From assembly GCA_014773175.1 (NCBI GenBank), contig VXCM01000482.1, forward strand, positions 1 through 64,000: a stretch of 64,000 nt of DNA. The letters are read 5' to 3'. Positions within the stretch are counted from its first letter, which is position 1; each line of letters opens with the position of its first letter. The stretch comes from Lucifuga dentata (Eukaryota; Chordata; Actinopteri; Ophidiiformes; Bythitidae). Made by a program: the position numbers and the translations under genes. Below the pieces are notes generated by a model. The model ran no database searches. It was not told where the DNA came from and worked only from the letters and a program-made list of their open reading frames with translations. Of this stretch, positions 25,919 through 38,149 are shown one piece after another.

Positions 25919-25954
25919 ATGGCAGTGGAGGAGGCAGCCGACTATCTAGCAGAA
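25919..25954 (+). CDS. ank3: Candidate alternative first exon of ank3
   Basis: An ATG with a strong context (AAC before, G after) opens MAVEEAADYLAE and ends exactly at a perfect GTAAGT donor in phase 0, the phase needed by exon 2. The product would replace the 40-residue basic N-terminus with a 12-residue acidic one, directly joined to [14 protein letters not shown]. Mammalian Ank3 is known to use several first exons with different N-termini, so such an exon in intron 1 is expected. The sequence just upstream is CT-rich and partly a gap. The call rests on ORF, context and splice phase only. Confidence 0.6.
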
Positions 25955-26092
25955 GTAAGTCCTGCACTGTAAAGTCCTTCTCTGAGCTCGCTGACCATAC
26001 AGACTTAAACTCTCTCTTCTTTTATGTTGCTATAATGCTAACAAGACTGAAGAATTTATCGCTTATGCTGAACAAATTTAATGATGTTGTGG

Positions 26093-26221
26093 TGAGATAG
26101 AACACTACCGTATGAGTTGGGAGGGTTAGGGTGAGGGGGTCGCTGATGGGACGGGTNTGAGATAGAACACTACCGTATGAGTTGGGAGGGTTAGGGTGAG
26201 GGGGTCGCTGATGGGACGGGT
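26093..26221. repeat. False tandem duplication around an N (64 bp x2)
   Basis: 26093-26156 and 26158-26221 are identical and separated by one N at 26157. Probable unmerged contig ends. Confidence 0.85.
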
Positions 26222-27795
26222 CGCAGTGGCAACTCTGCAAGTGCTGCGCCACTGCTGCAGTGTGTGTGTGGGTTTGTGTGGGTATGCGTCTGTGGGTCTG
26301 TTGTATATCCTCGATTGCCTCACTTTGGTTTTACATTTTTTTTGTTGATTGAGTATATCAGTGTAGTGTTACATACAGCTGCATGTTGTGGATCTTAGTG
26401 ATGTGAGTGGAAGCACCTGACCTTGACAGACGCAGAGCACATGCTCTTGATGTGTTTGTGTGTAATGTCACAGAGAGAGTAGAAAGAGAAATAAAATAAC
26501 AAAAAGTGAATTTTGTCATCATTCATATTCAGAAAGCCAGTGAGACTTTGCTGGAGGTAGAAAGGTAGAAATATGTCCCTTCATGAGCCCTTGCAGTATG
26601 AGAAATTTTACATTTTACAGTACACCAACTAGAACATCTCTGGTTTACCACAGGACACAGGCAATATTGTATTGGAGGAGCTGAATCACAGCTGGTTTTT
26701 CCAAAGGAGATCATTTTGTTTATTTGTCTGACCTGCAAAGAGTACCAAATAGCATGCAGTAACTACAGTGTCTCTGGACAGGGAGAGATACAGCAGAGTG
26801 CACGCTGAGCATGACAAGTTCTTATACCTATACCTAATCATTACAGTAAAAACAGGATTGATCGGATGAGTTGCTGGCTGTGTTTGCAGAATACACATTA
26901 GCCTGTATGTGTGTGTGAGACCGAAGTAAGCTGAAAGCATATCAGGAAAAATATGGTAGTTCTACCTGGCTCTGATTTTATAGTTGTATTGCTGAAGATG
27001 TCTGTATCCCTTGATCTAGTCTGCGTCGTTAGTATTACAGTAAAACGTTGGATTTTGTTTCTTGCTTACATTCTCCACAGAAGATATACTGTTGGGAAGC
27101 TTGGCTTACTCTTATTGTGGATAGAATTTGGTATGTTGCATCTCAATAGATACTTGTAAAAGTAAAAAGTCTTTTATTGAATAGGTTTTTTGGGCTGATA
27201 AGTCTTTTCTTGGAGAAAATTTAGCTGTAACATATATGTAAATTCACTCTTGTCCCTCAGCATTTATCACTCATTGCACTGGGCAGCTCCCAGATCGGAA
27301 TGTGTGTAACTCTATGAGTGTAACACAGAGCAGTGATGGAAAAGAGCTGGCATACTTTGCATATCTTTCATGGATAAACAAAGTTACACCACATCAGCAC
27401 TTGCCGAACTCTGCCAACACTGAACAGTTTCCCTCCTCTGCGCCTTCACACCGAGACATCATTCTTATCACTTTAGTGTGAAGGTAAATTGATACAATAA
27501 ACCTACTCTATAATTCACAATGAAGTCTCCACGCTATTCTCTAACCATTTCTTTGTTATGGATAAAAATAACATGCGTGAGTACTAATGAAATTGTTTAC
27601 CTGTTCCGTAATCTAATAAAAGTACTTGTAAAGAGCCCAACTCATCATGTTTGTGTACACTATATACTTACATCCTTACAGTAAACTTCTTGATGTCTGT
27701 ACCACACACAAGAACACACCAGGCTTTTTTTGCGATTTTTCTTCGAGTCGGTGACCTGTTGGTGAGGTGAAACTTAGATGGGTTTGCTCAGAGGT

Positions 27796-27832
27796 AGTAC
27801 TTGGTTCAAAAAGTTTAAGAACTGCTGGCCTA
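27796..27832. repeat. Probable hAT transposon terminal remnant
   Basis: The stretch ending in TTCAAAAAGTTTAAGAACTG resembles the terminal inverted repeat of Charlie-type hAT elements (read inward as CAGTGGTTCTCAACCTTTTT in better copies). The partner end was not found, so it may be a truncated or solo end. Confidence 0.35.
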
Positions 27833-28670
27833 GAAGGTTCATTTTCACCTGCTCTCTATGGCCTCCCTAAAAATCAAATCAGAATGACATCTACTAGAGA
27901 AATATAATCATGGCATAAACAACACAGTGACAACAGCATTCCTGGCTCACACCAAGTGACATGGCACAGTGTTGGCACTATTTGAAGGGCATGATAACAA
28001 GTACAAGCCCATAGCAAGCATAGCAGGCATGATTGCACCATTTTCAGTCATTTGAATTCAAAATTTTGATAGGAAGCTCCACGTATTCTTTGTCTTTCTT
28101 CAAAGCATCTTATAGTTCAGTTAGTGTGATTCCTATATCTCATGTCATAGTCAAATGAGATGACTCTATCCGCCAACATGGTTCTAAAATAAGCTAAAGT
28201 ATGGTATAGTATTTCCAAATACTGTTTGACCTTATGGTGTGCAGCTAATTTTCTTTAGTTTTCCTTCCTCTTTCTTGAAGCAGTAGGAAAACTGAGAGGA
28301 CATAGAGCAAGTCAGACAGAGGGCAGGAGCTTCCGGTGAGTCTATGTAGCATAATGTTGCAAGATGTATCAGTCACAGATTCATATATTTCATCCAAGGA
28401 TAACCCAGTTCAAATCTGTAATTATAGTATACAGATGGAGCCGTAGCAAATGTTTTAAGTGTTTCAAGTGTTCTCCTTGCCTGCTGTACTAAAGAAGGGC
28501 ACAGAATCACAGAATCTGGATTTAAAATGGAATAGAGTGAATGTAGAATAACAATGTGCTGTGAAATTGTGCTGAGGAAATACTTTTTATAAGTATATCA
28601 CAAAAACATCTTTATCATATCATATGTAATCAAATTGTATGTGTGACAACAGAGCTGTGTGTGTTTCCAG

Positions 28671-28718
28671 CTGCATTCATGTGAGTCCAAGCGTCTGCTT
28701 GGACTCACATGAATGCAG
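28671..28718. repeat. Perfect 22-bp inverted repeat (hairpin, 4-nt loop)
   Basis: Arms 28671-28692 and 28697-28718 are perfect reverse complements around the loop GTCT. Flanking bases do not continue the pairing. Confidence 0.9.
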
Positions 28719-29957
28719 TGTTCTACTTCCTGAAATGTGTCAGTATATTCTAAGCTAAGCTAACGGCATTGTAACATTAGCTCACCATTATACATCCACC
28801 TTATCATCGAGGCTGCATTTCAAACTGTTCAAACTGTTCTGGATCTGCTGTGTCATATGTGCATTTCCTTATGGTCATTGTGATTCATTAGCAGCATCAG
28901 GATGTGTTTGAAAGCTACATCAGTGTGAACTAGCAGCTTCATGTATTATGTCAAATAATAATTCTAAATTCGGGAACATACTGTAGGTACCAGATGTCAG
29001 TATTTACATCTTTTCAAATTTTTGTAACGAGTCTATATCCATAAAATAATTTGTCCATTTCTAAATACAGTCATGCACAAAAATAAGAAATCAGAAGAAT
29101 ATATCCACAGAATTTATTTTTAGCCCCATCTTCAACCCAGTAGTTTGTCATGCATTGCAACTATAAAATTTGTGATGGTCTGGCATGATGTATTTGCATT
29201 ATTATGCAATCAATTGTTATCAAGTTTATTAAACTGTTGTAACTAGAAAGCTCAGCTGGAGTTACAGCACATACAGTACTCTTTGGCCAAAGTAGGTCTG
29301 AACTCTCTAAGACTGTGATGCTCTAAATAAATGAAGTGGAATTCTAATAGGCTAATGGTCTGAATGATGAGCAGCCACTGCTAGGGCCACATTTATCTTA
29401 AGAGTTTTGGCAGTGCGCCTTATGGTAATTCTTAGCTGTTCAAAAACCAAAATCAAAACAGCAAAGTAGGCCAGAGTCTCTTAGGCGTACTTTAATAATG
29501 AAATTATATTAATAAAATTATACATTTTTTTCCCCACTTACATTGTATATACCTAAACATCTTGCTGAGTTACATTTTTGTAGTATGAGAGTGTGTTTTG
29601 CTTTGTTCATGAATAGTAATAGACAGATTTACGAGCATGAATTAGCAGCACACGTTATAGCTTCAGGTTTCATTCAATTTGCACTAAAAAATATGTGTGT
29701 AATTAGCATTTAAGTTGTAAAAGCAAAATGCAATTTAACATTTGGCTATTTCACTGGAGTTGCAGGGGATGCAGTTCCACCCTCTATAGGTGTGGGTCTT
29801 TACAAAGCAAATGGGAGAGTTAATTCTGTGTGTGATATAAGGGTTAATGTTACACCTAAATTACAGGTGATATACACTGTTGGCACTGATGTATTTCCCT
29901 AAATGTGTCACATCATGTAGGTGTTAATACAGTCTCTTTGTCCCTCTAAAGTCCCAC

Positions 29958-29959
<2 letters not shown>

Positions 29960-29998
<39 letters not shown>

Positions 29999-30002
29999 CA
30001 CA
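29960..30002. repeat. (TG)n(GC)n microsatellite
   Basis: TG run passing into GCGCGCAC, an alternating purine-pyrimidine tract able in principle to adopt Z-DNA. Confidence 0.85.
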
Positions 30003-30110
30003 CGCATGTGCATGTGATTTGATGGTCCAAACCCTGTATCCGGTAAACCTGTAGTCTCTGCCCTACAGAGTGGATGATGCTGACACCAAAAACCACACAC
30101 TCACATTGAG

Positions 30111-30111
30111 C

Positions 30112-30151
<40 letters not shown>

Positions 30152-30152
30152 N

Positions 30153-30197
<45 letters not shown>
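30111..30197. repeat. (TG)n then (GA)n compound microsatellite
   Basis: TG run to 30151, a single N at 30152, then a GA run to 30197. The N at the junction suggests unresolved repeat length. Confidence 0.9.
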
Positions 30198-30201
<4 letters not shown>

Positions 30202-31055
30202 ACTCAGATAAGTTTCATTCAGTGACTGGGAAATGAGCTCAGCACTGAGCTTTAGCCACAAATGTGTCTACAATAACAAACATTATGGTGCAATGAGCAC
30301 GAGAGAACGTTCTGGAGCACAGGACAATTTCTAGCCAATAAGGCAGGAATTAAAGCATGTAAAAACCTCTGACGCTGACTTAAAAAAAAGAACAAAAACA
30401 CTTTGTTATTTTCATAATCTTAACTTTAATTAACCTTAATTGAGAATACAGATTCTGAATTAAGTTTTCCCCTTATATTGTATTCTTTCATTACTCTGAC
30501 TGTGAATTAATGCTGACACAAATAATCAATCAGTCAGTTAGTTGATCAACAAAAATTGCAGTCAATGCTTAATCAATTAAGCATTTTCATTATTTATTAT
30601 GTAAAAATTATAAAATGACCAGTTTCAGCTTCTAAATATATTTTCTTTTTAATATCCTGATTAACATAGTTTAATGCTGAAATCTCAGTATATCTTCGAT
30701 TGCAGGGATTAAATTATTATGAAATACTATAAAATAATTGAGAGTTTCTCACATATTGAATGACAGACTTTCAGACCTTCTTTTTATAATTTCTATGAAA
30801 CATATTAAATGTACAATAGTTATGCTGTGAAATCACTGTGTATGCTGCTTGCAAAGGTTTACTGACTTTTAATGTGTTTTGCATGAGTTTGTAATGATTT
30901 TTATTACAAGCCAGAAATGTGATTAAACATTTTACATTTTCCACTTAGTGAATTTGGAGTTACTGTTATCGTTCACTGAAATCATTTTGGAGAAATCACA
31001 GCTCACTGTGTTAAGATGACAAATCATCCTTTGCTTTCTCTCCATCTCTCTGCAG

Positions 31056-31157
31056 ACGGATATAAATGCCTGTTATCTGCGTGCAGCTCGGGCTGGGAAT
31101 GTCGAGAAAGCTTTGGAATATCTGAAGAATGGAGTGGACATCAACATTTGCAACCAG
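31056..31157 (+). CDS. ank3: ank3 exon 2, ankyrin repeat 1 (residues 41-74)
   Basis: Encodes [20 protein letters not shown] followed by [14 protein letters not shown], the first ankyrin repeat of the membrane-binding domain. Mammalian ANK3 has [20 protein letters not shown] here. The acceptor is a good CTCTCTGCAG and the donor is GTGAGC; both ends are phase 0. It can join exon 1 at 13369 or the candidate first exon at 25954. Its 34 codons equal the mammalian exon length. Confidence 0.95.
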
Positions 31158-32084
31158 GTGAGCTTTCCTCCTTACAGCTAGCTGAGTAGAAAATTGAATC
31201 AGATTGTCTTGTTGTCTGTCAGATGTCTGATTCAGTTTTTGGATAAAAGGAGTTTTCCATCACTTTTAAGCAATACAGCCTTTTCAGATTTATTCCCAGT
31301 ATGCTTCCAGTACTTTGGTAAACAATCAGGCTTGCTTTGGGTTTGCTCTGGGAAAAAAGGAAGGCATAAGATCAAACAGGAAGTCAAAAGAACCCAACGG
31401 TGCAAAAACATTTATGGATCTGCATTTCTCATGTTGTGGCTTCAGTCAGTGTTCATGACTGAACAAAATCAGAAGAAGGAGAAAGACTCACTGTAGTTAA
31501 GAGAGAAACACAACTGGAGAATGCAACTGGAGTATATCAAAACAAGTATCTGTACTGTGAGGTCTTCTTTTGTGAATTTCCCAGTAAAAAGAGCCATCTG
31601 ATATCAGAAACATCACATCTATCATTTCCTCTTTGGGAATTTTGCTGGGAAAGACTCAGAATAACAAAATATATGTATATAGACTTTCATGTCTAGGTTT
31701 ACTCAGCATTATGTTATTTACTTACAATATATAAAAATGTTGTGTAATGATACCCAAAATTGTGCTGTTTTTCATTTGGCAATATGTAGTTAATATTATA
31801 GGTGTGGACATGACAAACTAATAATGTTTGGCATTACTGTACAAAAATGCAGAAAAGGTTTAATTTTTAATTTCACAATGCTTTCATGAGGCCAGATGGG
31901 TTTTTTTAATCTCACTAAATCTTATTTGTGAGAAACTTTGTCTCATCAATTTCATTGGTTTCATTTAATTATTTTTATTACTTGTGAAAATACAGTAAGG
32001 ATGGTTATCAACTCTACATGTATGTATAGTACACATATATTATACATAGATTACAGTATATTTTCTGTCTGTCTCTGTCTCCAG

Positions 32085-32183
32085 AATGGTCTGAATGCTC
32101 TCCATCTGGCCTCTAAGGAGGGCCATGTGGAAGTGGTGGCTGAGCTGATCAAGCAGGGTGCCAATGTGGATGCAGCTACCAAG
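32085..32183 (+). CDS. ank3: ank3 exon 3, ankyrin repeat 2 (residues 75-107)
   Basis: A 99-nt, one-repeat exon ([18 protein letters not shown]...GANVDAATK), identical to mammalian ankyrin-G at most positions. CTCCAG acceptor, perfect GTAAGT donor, both ends phase 0. Repeats 2-6 form the first part of the peptide-binding groove of the ankyrin solenoid, where Nav and other membrane partners dock in ankyrin-B/G structures. Confidence 0.96.
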
Positions 32184-32695
32184 GTAAGTCCCACCCAGAA
32201 CCCACTGTGATTGGCCAAAAAGGAAAAGACAGGAAAGCGTTACTTCTCATCCTAAATCAAAAGACATGAGAACAGCCTGTCACACAAACACATACTCGCA
32301 CAGTCACTCATACGGCGCAGAGTATGCATGAATACACACACACAGGGACACACAATACGTGTGCGGTGCTGTGTCAGCACCTTACCAAAGTCACATTGCT
32401 TAAGCAGCACTAAAAGAGATGCACGGCTGTGTGTTAGCAGAAAGTAAGACTGAGCTGATTTATTGAGAGGAAATTCACTACCAGGACATGTCAGGGTTTT
32501 CCACATAAATGTTTGTTGGCGGTTTGAGTGGACAGTCATCTGAAACAGCATGAAAAATATGTGACAGTAGCTGTCGCCACTGAAACCAGTACAGATATAT
32601 TGCAAATCTATGAAACAGAAAAAAGCAGTGACATTAATCATGGGGTTTGGAGGAATTCTGTATTGGGATTGATATGACTGATAAATGTGTCTTAC

Positions 32696-32777
32696 AATTT
32701 TAATATATAGCAAAATGCAATAAAAACAATTGGTCACAAAAAAAAAAAAAAAAAAANAAAAAAAAAAAAAAAAAAAA
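32696..32777. repeat. Poly-A tract with one N
   Basis: Long A homopolymer interrupted by a single N at 32757, in intron 3. The true tract length is unresolved. Confidence 0.85.
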
Positions 32778-34345
32778 TGTAAGCACATTTAAGGCACGGC
32801 ATTAAATGTCACATAGCTGGAATTAATAAAATTCCAGGAGCGTGTGACAGCAATAATCATCCCAATGTAATTTCTTAAAAGAACATCTTGACTTTGGCAA
32901 TGACACTCTTCAGATAAACTCTGGTAATGTAATTCCTTACATCACAAGATACTTAAACTGTTAAGCAAAAGCAATACTAATTAAATTCTGTAAGGCTGTG
33001 TTGCAGCAACCCATCTAGTCCCCTCTGATTCTCATGTCAGGAAAGCATTGATATAGAGCAGCATATTTCCTGCACCACCACAATCGCTGGACCAAATTAT
33101 ATAGCTTGAAGACATTTTGTTTATCCAAAAAAGGCTTCTTCTGTTTAAACTAGTGTAGGAAAAGGCAAAGGCATTCATCCCCAGGCTGCAGACACACCCA
33201 TTGTTGTAGCAGGTCCGCCCACTGTGGATTGTAGATGCAGTTCAATACTGGGACTCTCTTTCCTCCCATCTCAAAGCTGATCCGCAATCCATGTTTCTTG
33301 GCCAATAATTCCATCCAGTAATTGCACTTAAGCTCCCAGACATCTGAACAAACCAGTCAGGACAACTTCTGTTTTTTTACGGTAGCAGGAATTTAAGTTG
33401 AACTACCCTAAAATGGTTCACAACGTGGCAGTAGGAATGGCAGCGCGGCAGCTGCTGCTTCCTGTAGCTGACACAGATACAACAGGTGCATCCAGCAGCC
33501 ATGAGCTCAGACCAACTCTACCTCCATTATTTGTTCTAGTCACTCTCTTCGTCTCTGGCCTTCAGCATTACCACACTTCTTTTTTGCTCTCTGCTCACCT
33601 CCCTGCAACCTGTCAGTCAGGCAGGCCATAATATCTGAATTTCCAGTAATGTAGCTTAATTACGTATATAACATCAACCTCAAAAGAAGCTATATAGAAA
33701 GATTTCTATTTTGTTTTTCATTTAAATGAAGAGTCTTATACAGACAGGCTGACCTTGAATGTGACTGTTCCTGAAGTTTATATTATATTTAATTTATCTT
33801 TAATTAGAGTCTCGTGGTTAAAATGTCTTTCTCAACAGAAAACAACATCTCTAAAATTGACTAAGAGCATACACTTTTAATACAATTTAATCATATATCT
33901 AAACATTCTGCTAACATACAGAGACCCACATTATTAAATAACAAGTACAAACATCAGACAAATTATAAAATAGCACTGTTTTAAAATAACTGCCATTCAT
34001 AAATTAACTGGTGTTCATAGTACCAGAAACTAGCCTTGCCAAGATTGGAATGTATATGTGTAACATAATTAAATCTGAATTATCATGCAAGCTAGATGAT
34101 CATAGGTGTGAAGCACAGGGTAGCTTCAAATATAACAACTTATAGAGAAAAATTATGTAAAATGCTGTATTTCCTTTAAGTTGCTGAAGAAGACCAGCCA
34201 AATATTTAAAGGAAATTCAGCCCTCCACACACACACACACACGCACACAGAAACATGACTGACAAGCAGGCAGACAGACTGCAGACTTCTGTATTATTAC
34301 TGATAAACTTGAGAATAATTCAGATGTTTTTATTTTCTGACACAG

Positions 34346-34444
34346 AAAGGAAACACTGCCCTTCACATAGCTTCTCTGGCCGGGCAGACGGACGTGGTGA
34401 AGGAGCTGGCCACCAATGGGGCCAACGTCAATGCACAGTCTCAG
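34346..34444 (+). CDS. ank3: ank3 exon 4, ankyrin repeat 3 (residues 108-140)
   Basis: Encodes [20 protein letters not shown]...GANVNAQSQ, one full ankyrin repeat. Acceptor GACACAG, donor GTAAAA, followed five bases later by a CA microsatellite (about 34449-34476). Phase 0 at both ends. Intron 3 (32184-34345) contains a poly-A tract with an N and otherwise nothing I can support. Confidence 0.95.
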
Positions 34445-35693
34445 GTAAAACACACACACACACACGCACACACACAGACAAAGCTATCCCTTCCCTCCCT
34501 TCCTCTTTGATTGTGTGTGTATGCAGATGGGTGCTGACTATTGAATGTGGGCCAGGGTGGTGGTGCAGAGCTGCTGACACAGCACAGAAACACACAGAGA
34601 GAGAGAGAGAGAGAGAGAGGTCTGACCTGCAATAGTCTGGTCTCCATAGCAACCATAATGATGTCAGTGTCAAAGTCTTGGCTGAAGCTCTATTTCTTTC
34701 TCCCTCTTTTTGTTTCAAGTGTGAGGGCAAGAAAATGAAGTTGATACTGAAAAGTGATAACCTCCAGCACTGTGCCGAGGAGGTAAAAATGTTACGCCAG
34801 TAATAAAGACCAAGTGAGAATCTGAGACTCTGACTGTGTGATCTTGTGATCATTTATGAAAATTTCATCTTTTCTGGGTTTGCAAAGGGGAAAAGAATAA
34901 TTTTCTGTCGTGCTCTGTTAAAAGGTTGTTTTCTTTTGTTGCTGCACCACACACACACACACACACACACATACAACTCCAGCTCCAGAGCAGTTTTTAT
35001 CTGCGTTATCAGGTGTTAGGTATGCACAGAGGGACAACATGCACTCCATGAAAGTCTGATAAAGTTCACCAGACTAACTTTTATAGCCTTTAATGCTAAT
35101 GTAAATCCTCTTTGCTAAATGATTTTTGCTAAGTCATTTAATGGACTAGTCTCGTGGTCTCATAGTCTCAGATGTGGATCTGCTTGGCCACCTCATATAG
35201 CTTATTAACATTATGCTGGAATAATATAGCACATATAGCGCACACACACACAAACAACATATACAGTACATACACATGGAACTAAAAAGAATACACATTA
35301 AAAACATGTAACTGAGTATACGTCACGTCAGATGCTAACCTCAGGTTAATTTTACATATCTCATACTCCATATAACATTTAATTAACATATTCATATATA
35401 CAATAAACTATGTCTGATGTTTTTATCCTGATTTTTTTTTTTTTTTTNTTTTTTTTTTTTTTTTTTAATATTGGTTCATGCTTTTTATGAAATCTTTCAT
35501 TTTGTCTGCCATTGTTTGTTGTTTTGTGTAATAAAAAGTGCATTTCAAATAAACTGTATTTGTAAAAAGGAAGGTTTAGTTTAGGGGAAAAAATATCCAG
35601 AGCTTTTGCTGTTACATGGTGGCATGTTCTTTTAAGAATATAGAAAACACGCCCATGACTGCAGTTGTGATTCCATGTTTTATGTCTTTCCAG

Positions 35694-35792
35694 AATGGCT
35701 TCACTCCGCTGTATATGGCCGCGCAGGAGAATCACATGGAAGTGGTGCAGTTCTTGCTGGACAACGGCTCCAGTCAGAGCATCGCCACTGAG
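35694..35792 (+). CDS. ank3: ank3 exon 5, ankyrin repeat 4 (residues 141-173)
   Basis: Encodes [20 protein letters not shown]...GSSQSIATE, the fourth repeat. Tyr in PLYMAAQ replaces the usual His of the TPLH motif, as in all vertebrate ankyrins at this repeat. Acceptor TTTCCAG, donor GTACAC followed by CA-rich sequence; phase 0 at both ends. Intron 4 (34445-35693) contains CA and GA microsatellites and a poly-T tract with an N at 35448. Confidence 0.96.
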
Positions 35793-36126
35793 GTACACAA
35801 ACACAAACACACACATGAGTAAATGTGCTAACACACACAAGCACAAGCAGATGCAAATTCGTGTACTGTAAATACACACTTACCATCTGCTTACACATGC
35901 CGACATGCTTGTAATAGTGTCTAATAGCTACTTGTCATCACAGCCCTTCATCAGCGATTGTGTCATTCAAATTCACTGTATTACAACCAAGAGCTTTTTT
36001 TTTGTTGCAAATGGTAAATAGGTGCTTGCTAGCAGTGGCTAATTTAGATTTCAGCTGAGGAGATGAAGAGAGGCAGAGTGGTATGGGAAGACTAAACGGC
36101 AGCAGCTTGATGATGCAGTCACTCAC

Positions 36127-36254
36127 AATGAACTTGGCTGTGCTCCGCTTCCTGAAAGGGGAGGAGCCGATGACCTCACAGGAGCTGACATCTGTGTTAG
36201 AGTTACAATATTCTGTGAATGTGCCAGCATGATCCATCAGCTGCAGTAGCGTAC
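36127..36254 (-). CDS. Unidentified exon-like open frame antisense in ank3 intron 5
   Basis: On the minus strand a 128-nt segment sits between an excellent acceptor (TTTATTTTTACAG) and a perfect GTGAGT donor. It is open throughout in the frame starting after two bases. It encodes TLLQLMDHAGTFTEYCNSNT followed by DVSSCEVIGSSPFRKRSTAK and FI, with balanced amino-acid use and no low complexity. I do not recognise the protein. No second matching minus-strand exon was found nearby. It could be an exon of another nested gene, a relic, or chance. The plus strand also has a short open frame (MNLAVLRFLKGEEPMTS...) that lacks comparable splice sites. Confidence 0.35.
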
Positions 36255-37278
36255 CTGTAAAAATAAAATGTGACAGAAGCATCCAAACTTGGTCAAATCT
36301 CGCTCTCTAAATCACAAATATGAAGCTAATGCTGATAATAAATGTGTTATTATTAATTCATACGTTTTCGAGCTTGTCTGCAGTACCAGTTACAGGTGGA
36401 ATCTATGCCAATAATACTCTCAAACCTCTTATTACAAAACACAAAAAACAATACTCTGTGTTTTCATCTAACTGAACCCTTTCCTGCACTGAGGGGATGG
36501 GGGAATAGGTTAATATTAATAATATACTTGCATAGATTCTTGAGGTCTGACCTTCATGACTCACAAACAACTCCACAGCATCTTTTCTTCCTCATTTCTC
36601 CTGCTGATCCTTCCCTCTCTCTCCTTTCTCACCCTGTCCTTTCTTTCATTTGTCTGTCTTCCATACAGTATGTCCTCCTTCTCCTTCCTCCCTCCAGTCA
36701 CCTCCAGTGGCAAACAGGCTGAATTATTCATGTGGGGAAATATATATCCATGTTTGAAGCTGCTCCTGCTGTTTAATAATTCATACTTAACTGTTTCAGC
36801 ATAGCATAAGGAGAAGAAAGTCTTTGTTATTTTGTCTTTTTTTACTGCATCGATCTGTAGATTTAGCATCAATCTTTGTTTAAAGCAAATATAAAACAGG
36901 AATGCATCGAGCAAACACTGTTAGATCAGTTAGATGGGATTTATTTAATGTTTTTAAAGTCACATTACATAAACATACATGTATCATACATCTGTTAGCT
37001 TCCTGGCTTCTGTTGGTTTGTCAAATTGAACTCTTTTCCTGTTCAAAAATGCGGTTGGTGTTATTTTGGTTTCTGAGAAGGAAAAAATTGCTGTGTCATT
37101 GTGCACTTTTGCACTTGAAGGTAGCCTCGATCAAAAACACACTTTTTCTGGTTCTTTTTTATGTACTGCTGTTTTCAATCAGGGTATTTTTAGGATTAAG
37201 TAGACTTAATTTTTTCTTTTTCTGAATCTGTAGCGAATCAGATGAAACAGAAGGGTACTGCTTTGGGAGAGCTTTCAT

Positions 37279-37292
37279 CGTGTGTGTGTGTC

Positions 37293-37337
<45 letters not shown>
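37279..37337. repeat. (TG)n microsatellite
   Basis: Long TG run with a TCTGTCTG interruption, in intron 5. Confidence 0.9.
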
Positions 37338-37339
<2 letters not shown>

Positions 37340-37834
37340 GTTGCTACAGAAGGGTGTATCAGCCTTTATGAATTAGTGTTGGTGTGCTAGCATAGGGCTC
37401 TTGATGTTTGCTTATGTGTGTACATGTGTGTGCTGTCTGAGGGAAGCTGGTGTTTTGATGTGGGGGTGTAGTGATGCTGAGTTGGTTTCATCCACACATC
37501 TCCTTTTATGTTTGTGCATGACACACATGCAGACACAGATACCCACCCAAAGACACAAACACAAATACATCTTTGTGTTATATATGGGGATTCTCCACTT
37601 TTCTTTGATTATGCATACATAGATACTGCTGATCTCTGCTATGCCTTACCCTGCTTGTGTATATGTGTGTATGTGTTCCTTTATATGTCGTATGTGCATA
37701 TGGTGCGCAAAAGTGTGTGTGTGTGTGGTTTTACATTTTTATGCAGTTTGGACCCTCCCTGGTTTTTTTCATCAGCAGCTATATTATCTTTTATTTTGTC
37801 CTTCAGGGAGACACTGAACTACTACTTGTGCACT

Positions 37835-38020
37835 TCAAGGACCTTACCAGCCATTTTGCATGTTTGAGCCTAATATATTCAATTTTCATACACGTAACAT
37901 TACTGACAATTNTACCAGCCATTTTGCATGTTTGAGCCTAATATATTCAATTTTCATACACGTAACATTACTGACAATTATTTTCCAAATGGAACGGTGA
38001 ATTAAATTTTTTTTTTCATG
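37835..38020 (+). repeat. Dispersed repeat family, copy B, with false duplication
   Basis: Contains ACCAGCCATTTTGCATGTTT followed by GAGCCTAATATATTCAA, shared with copy C in the opposite orientation (38282-38485) and more distantly with copy A (18503). Inside it, 37845-37911 and 37913-37979 are the same 67 bp around a single N at 37912, an assembly artefact; the real copy is therefore shorter. Confidence 0.65.
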
Positions 38021-38149
38021 CCTTCCAGACTGCCATTGGTTGCAGTTCATTCTCGTACGCTATTCAAATCAACTTGTTGATATTTGAAACATTCTTGGGA
38101 TAGGTAATCCATCATCAAGAACAACACTTATATTCAGGTTTTTTTCAAA

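Larger units (their letters stand above)
13370..31055 (+). other. ank3: ank3 intron 1 (17.7 kb), host of a nested antisense gene
   Basis: The largest intron of the window, between GTAGAG at 13370 and TGCAG at 31055. It contains the antisense MFAP4-like gene (22661-24764), a candidate alternative first exon (25919-25954), an assembly gap (25683-25750), a 954-bp inverted-repeat element (21223-22176), one copy of a dispersed repeat (about 18503-18800), a perfect hairpin (28671-28718) and many microsatellites. The stretches 14300-17700, 19600-21200 and 26250-29900 hold no gene I can support. Confidence 0.85.

Noticed and set aside
32252..32788. 178-residue minus-strand open frame
   Set aside because: Starts in a poly-T/N tract and lacks any recognisable motif; no splice structure.
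37401..37935. Overlapping frames with hydrophobic stretches
   Set aside because: Derived from TG/CA-rich DNA and the copy-N-copy duplication; no homology recognised.
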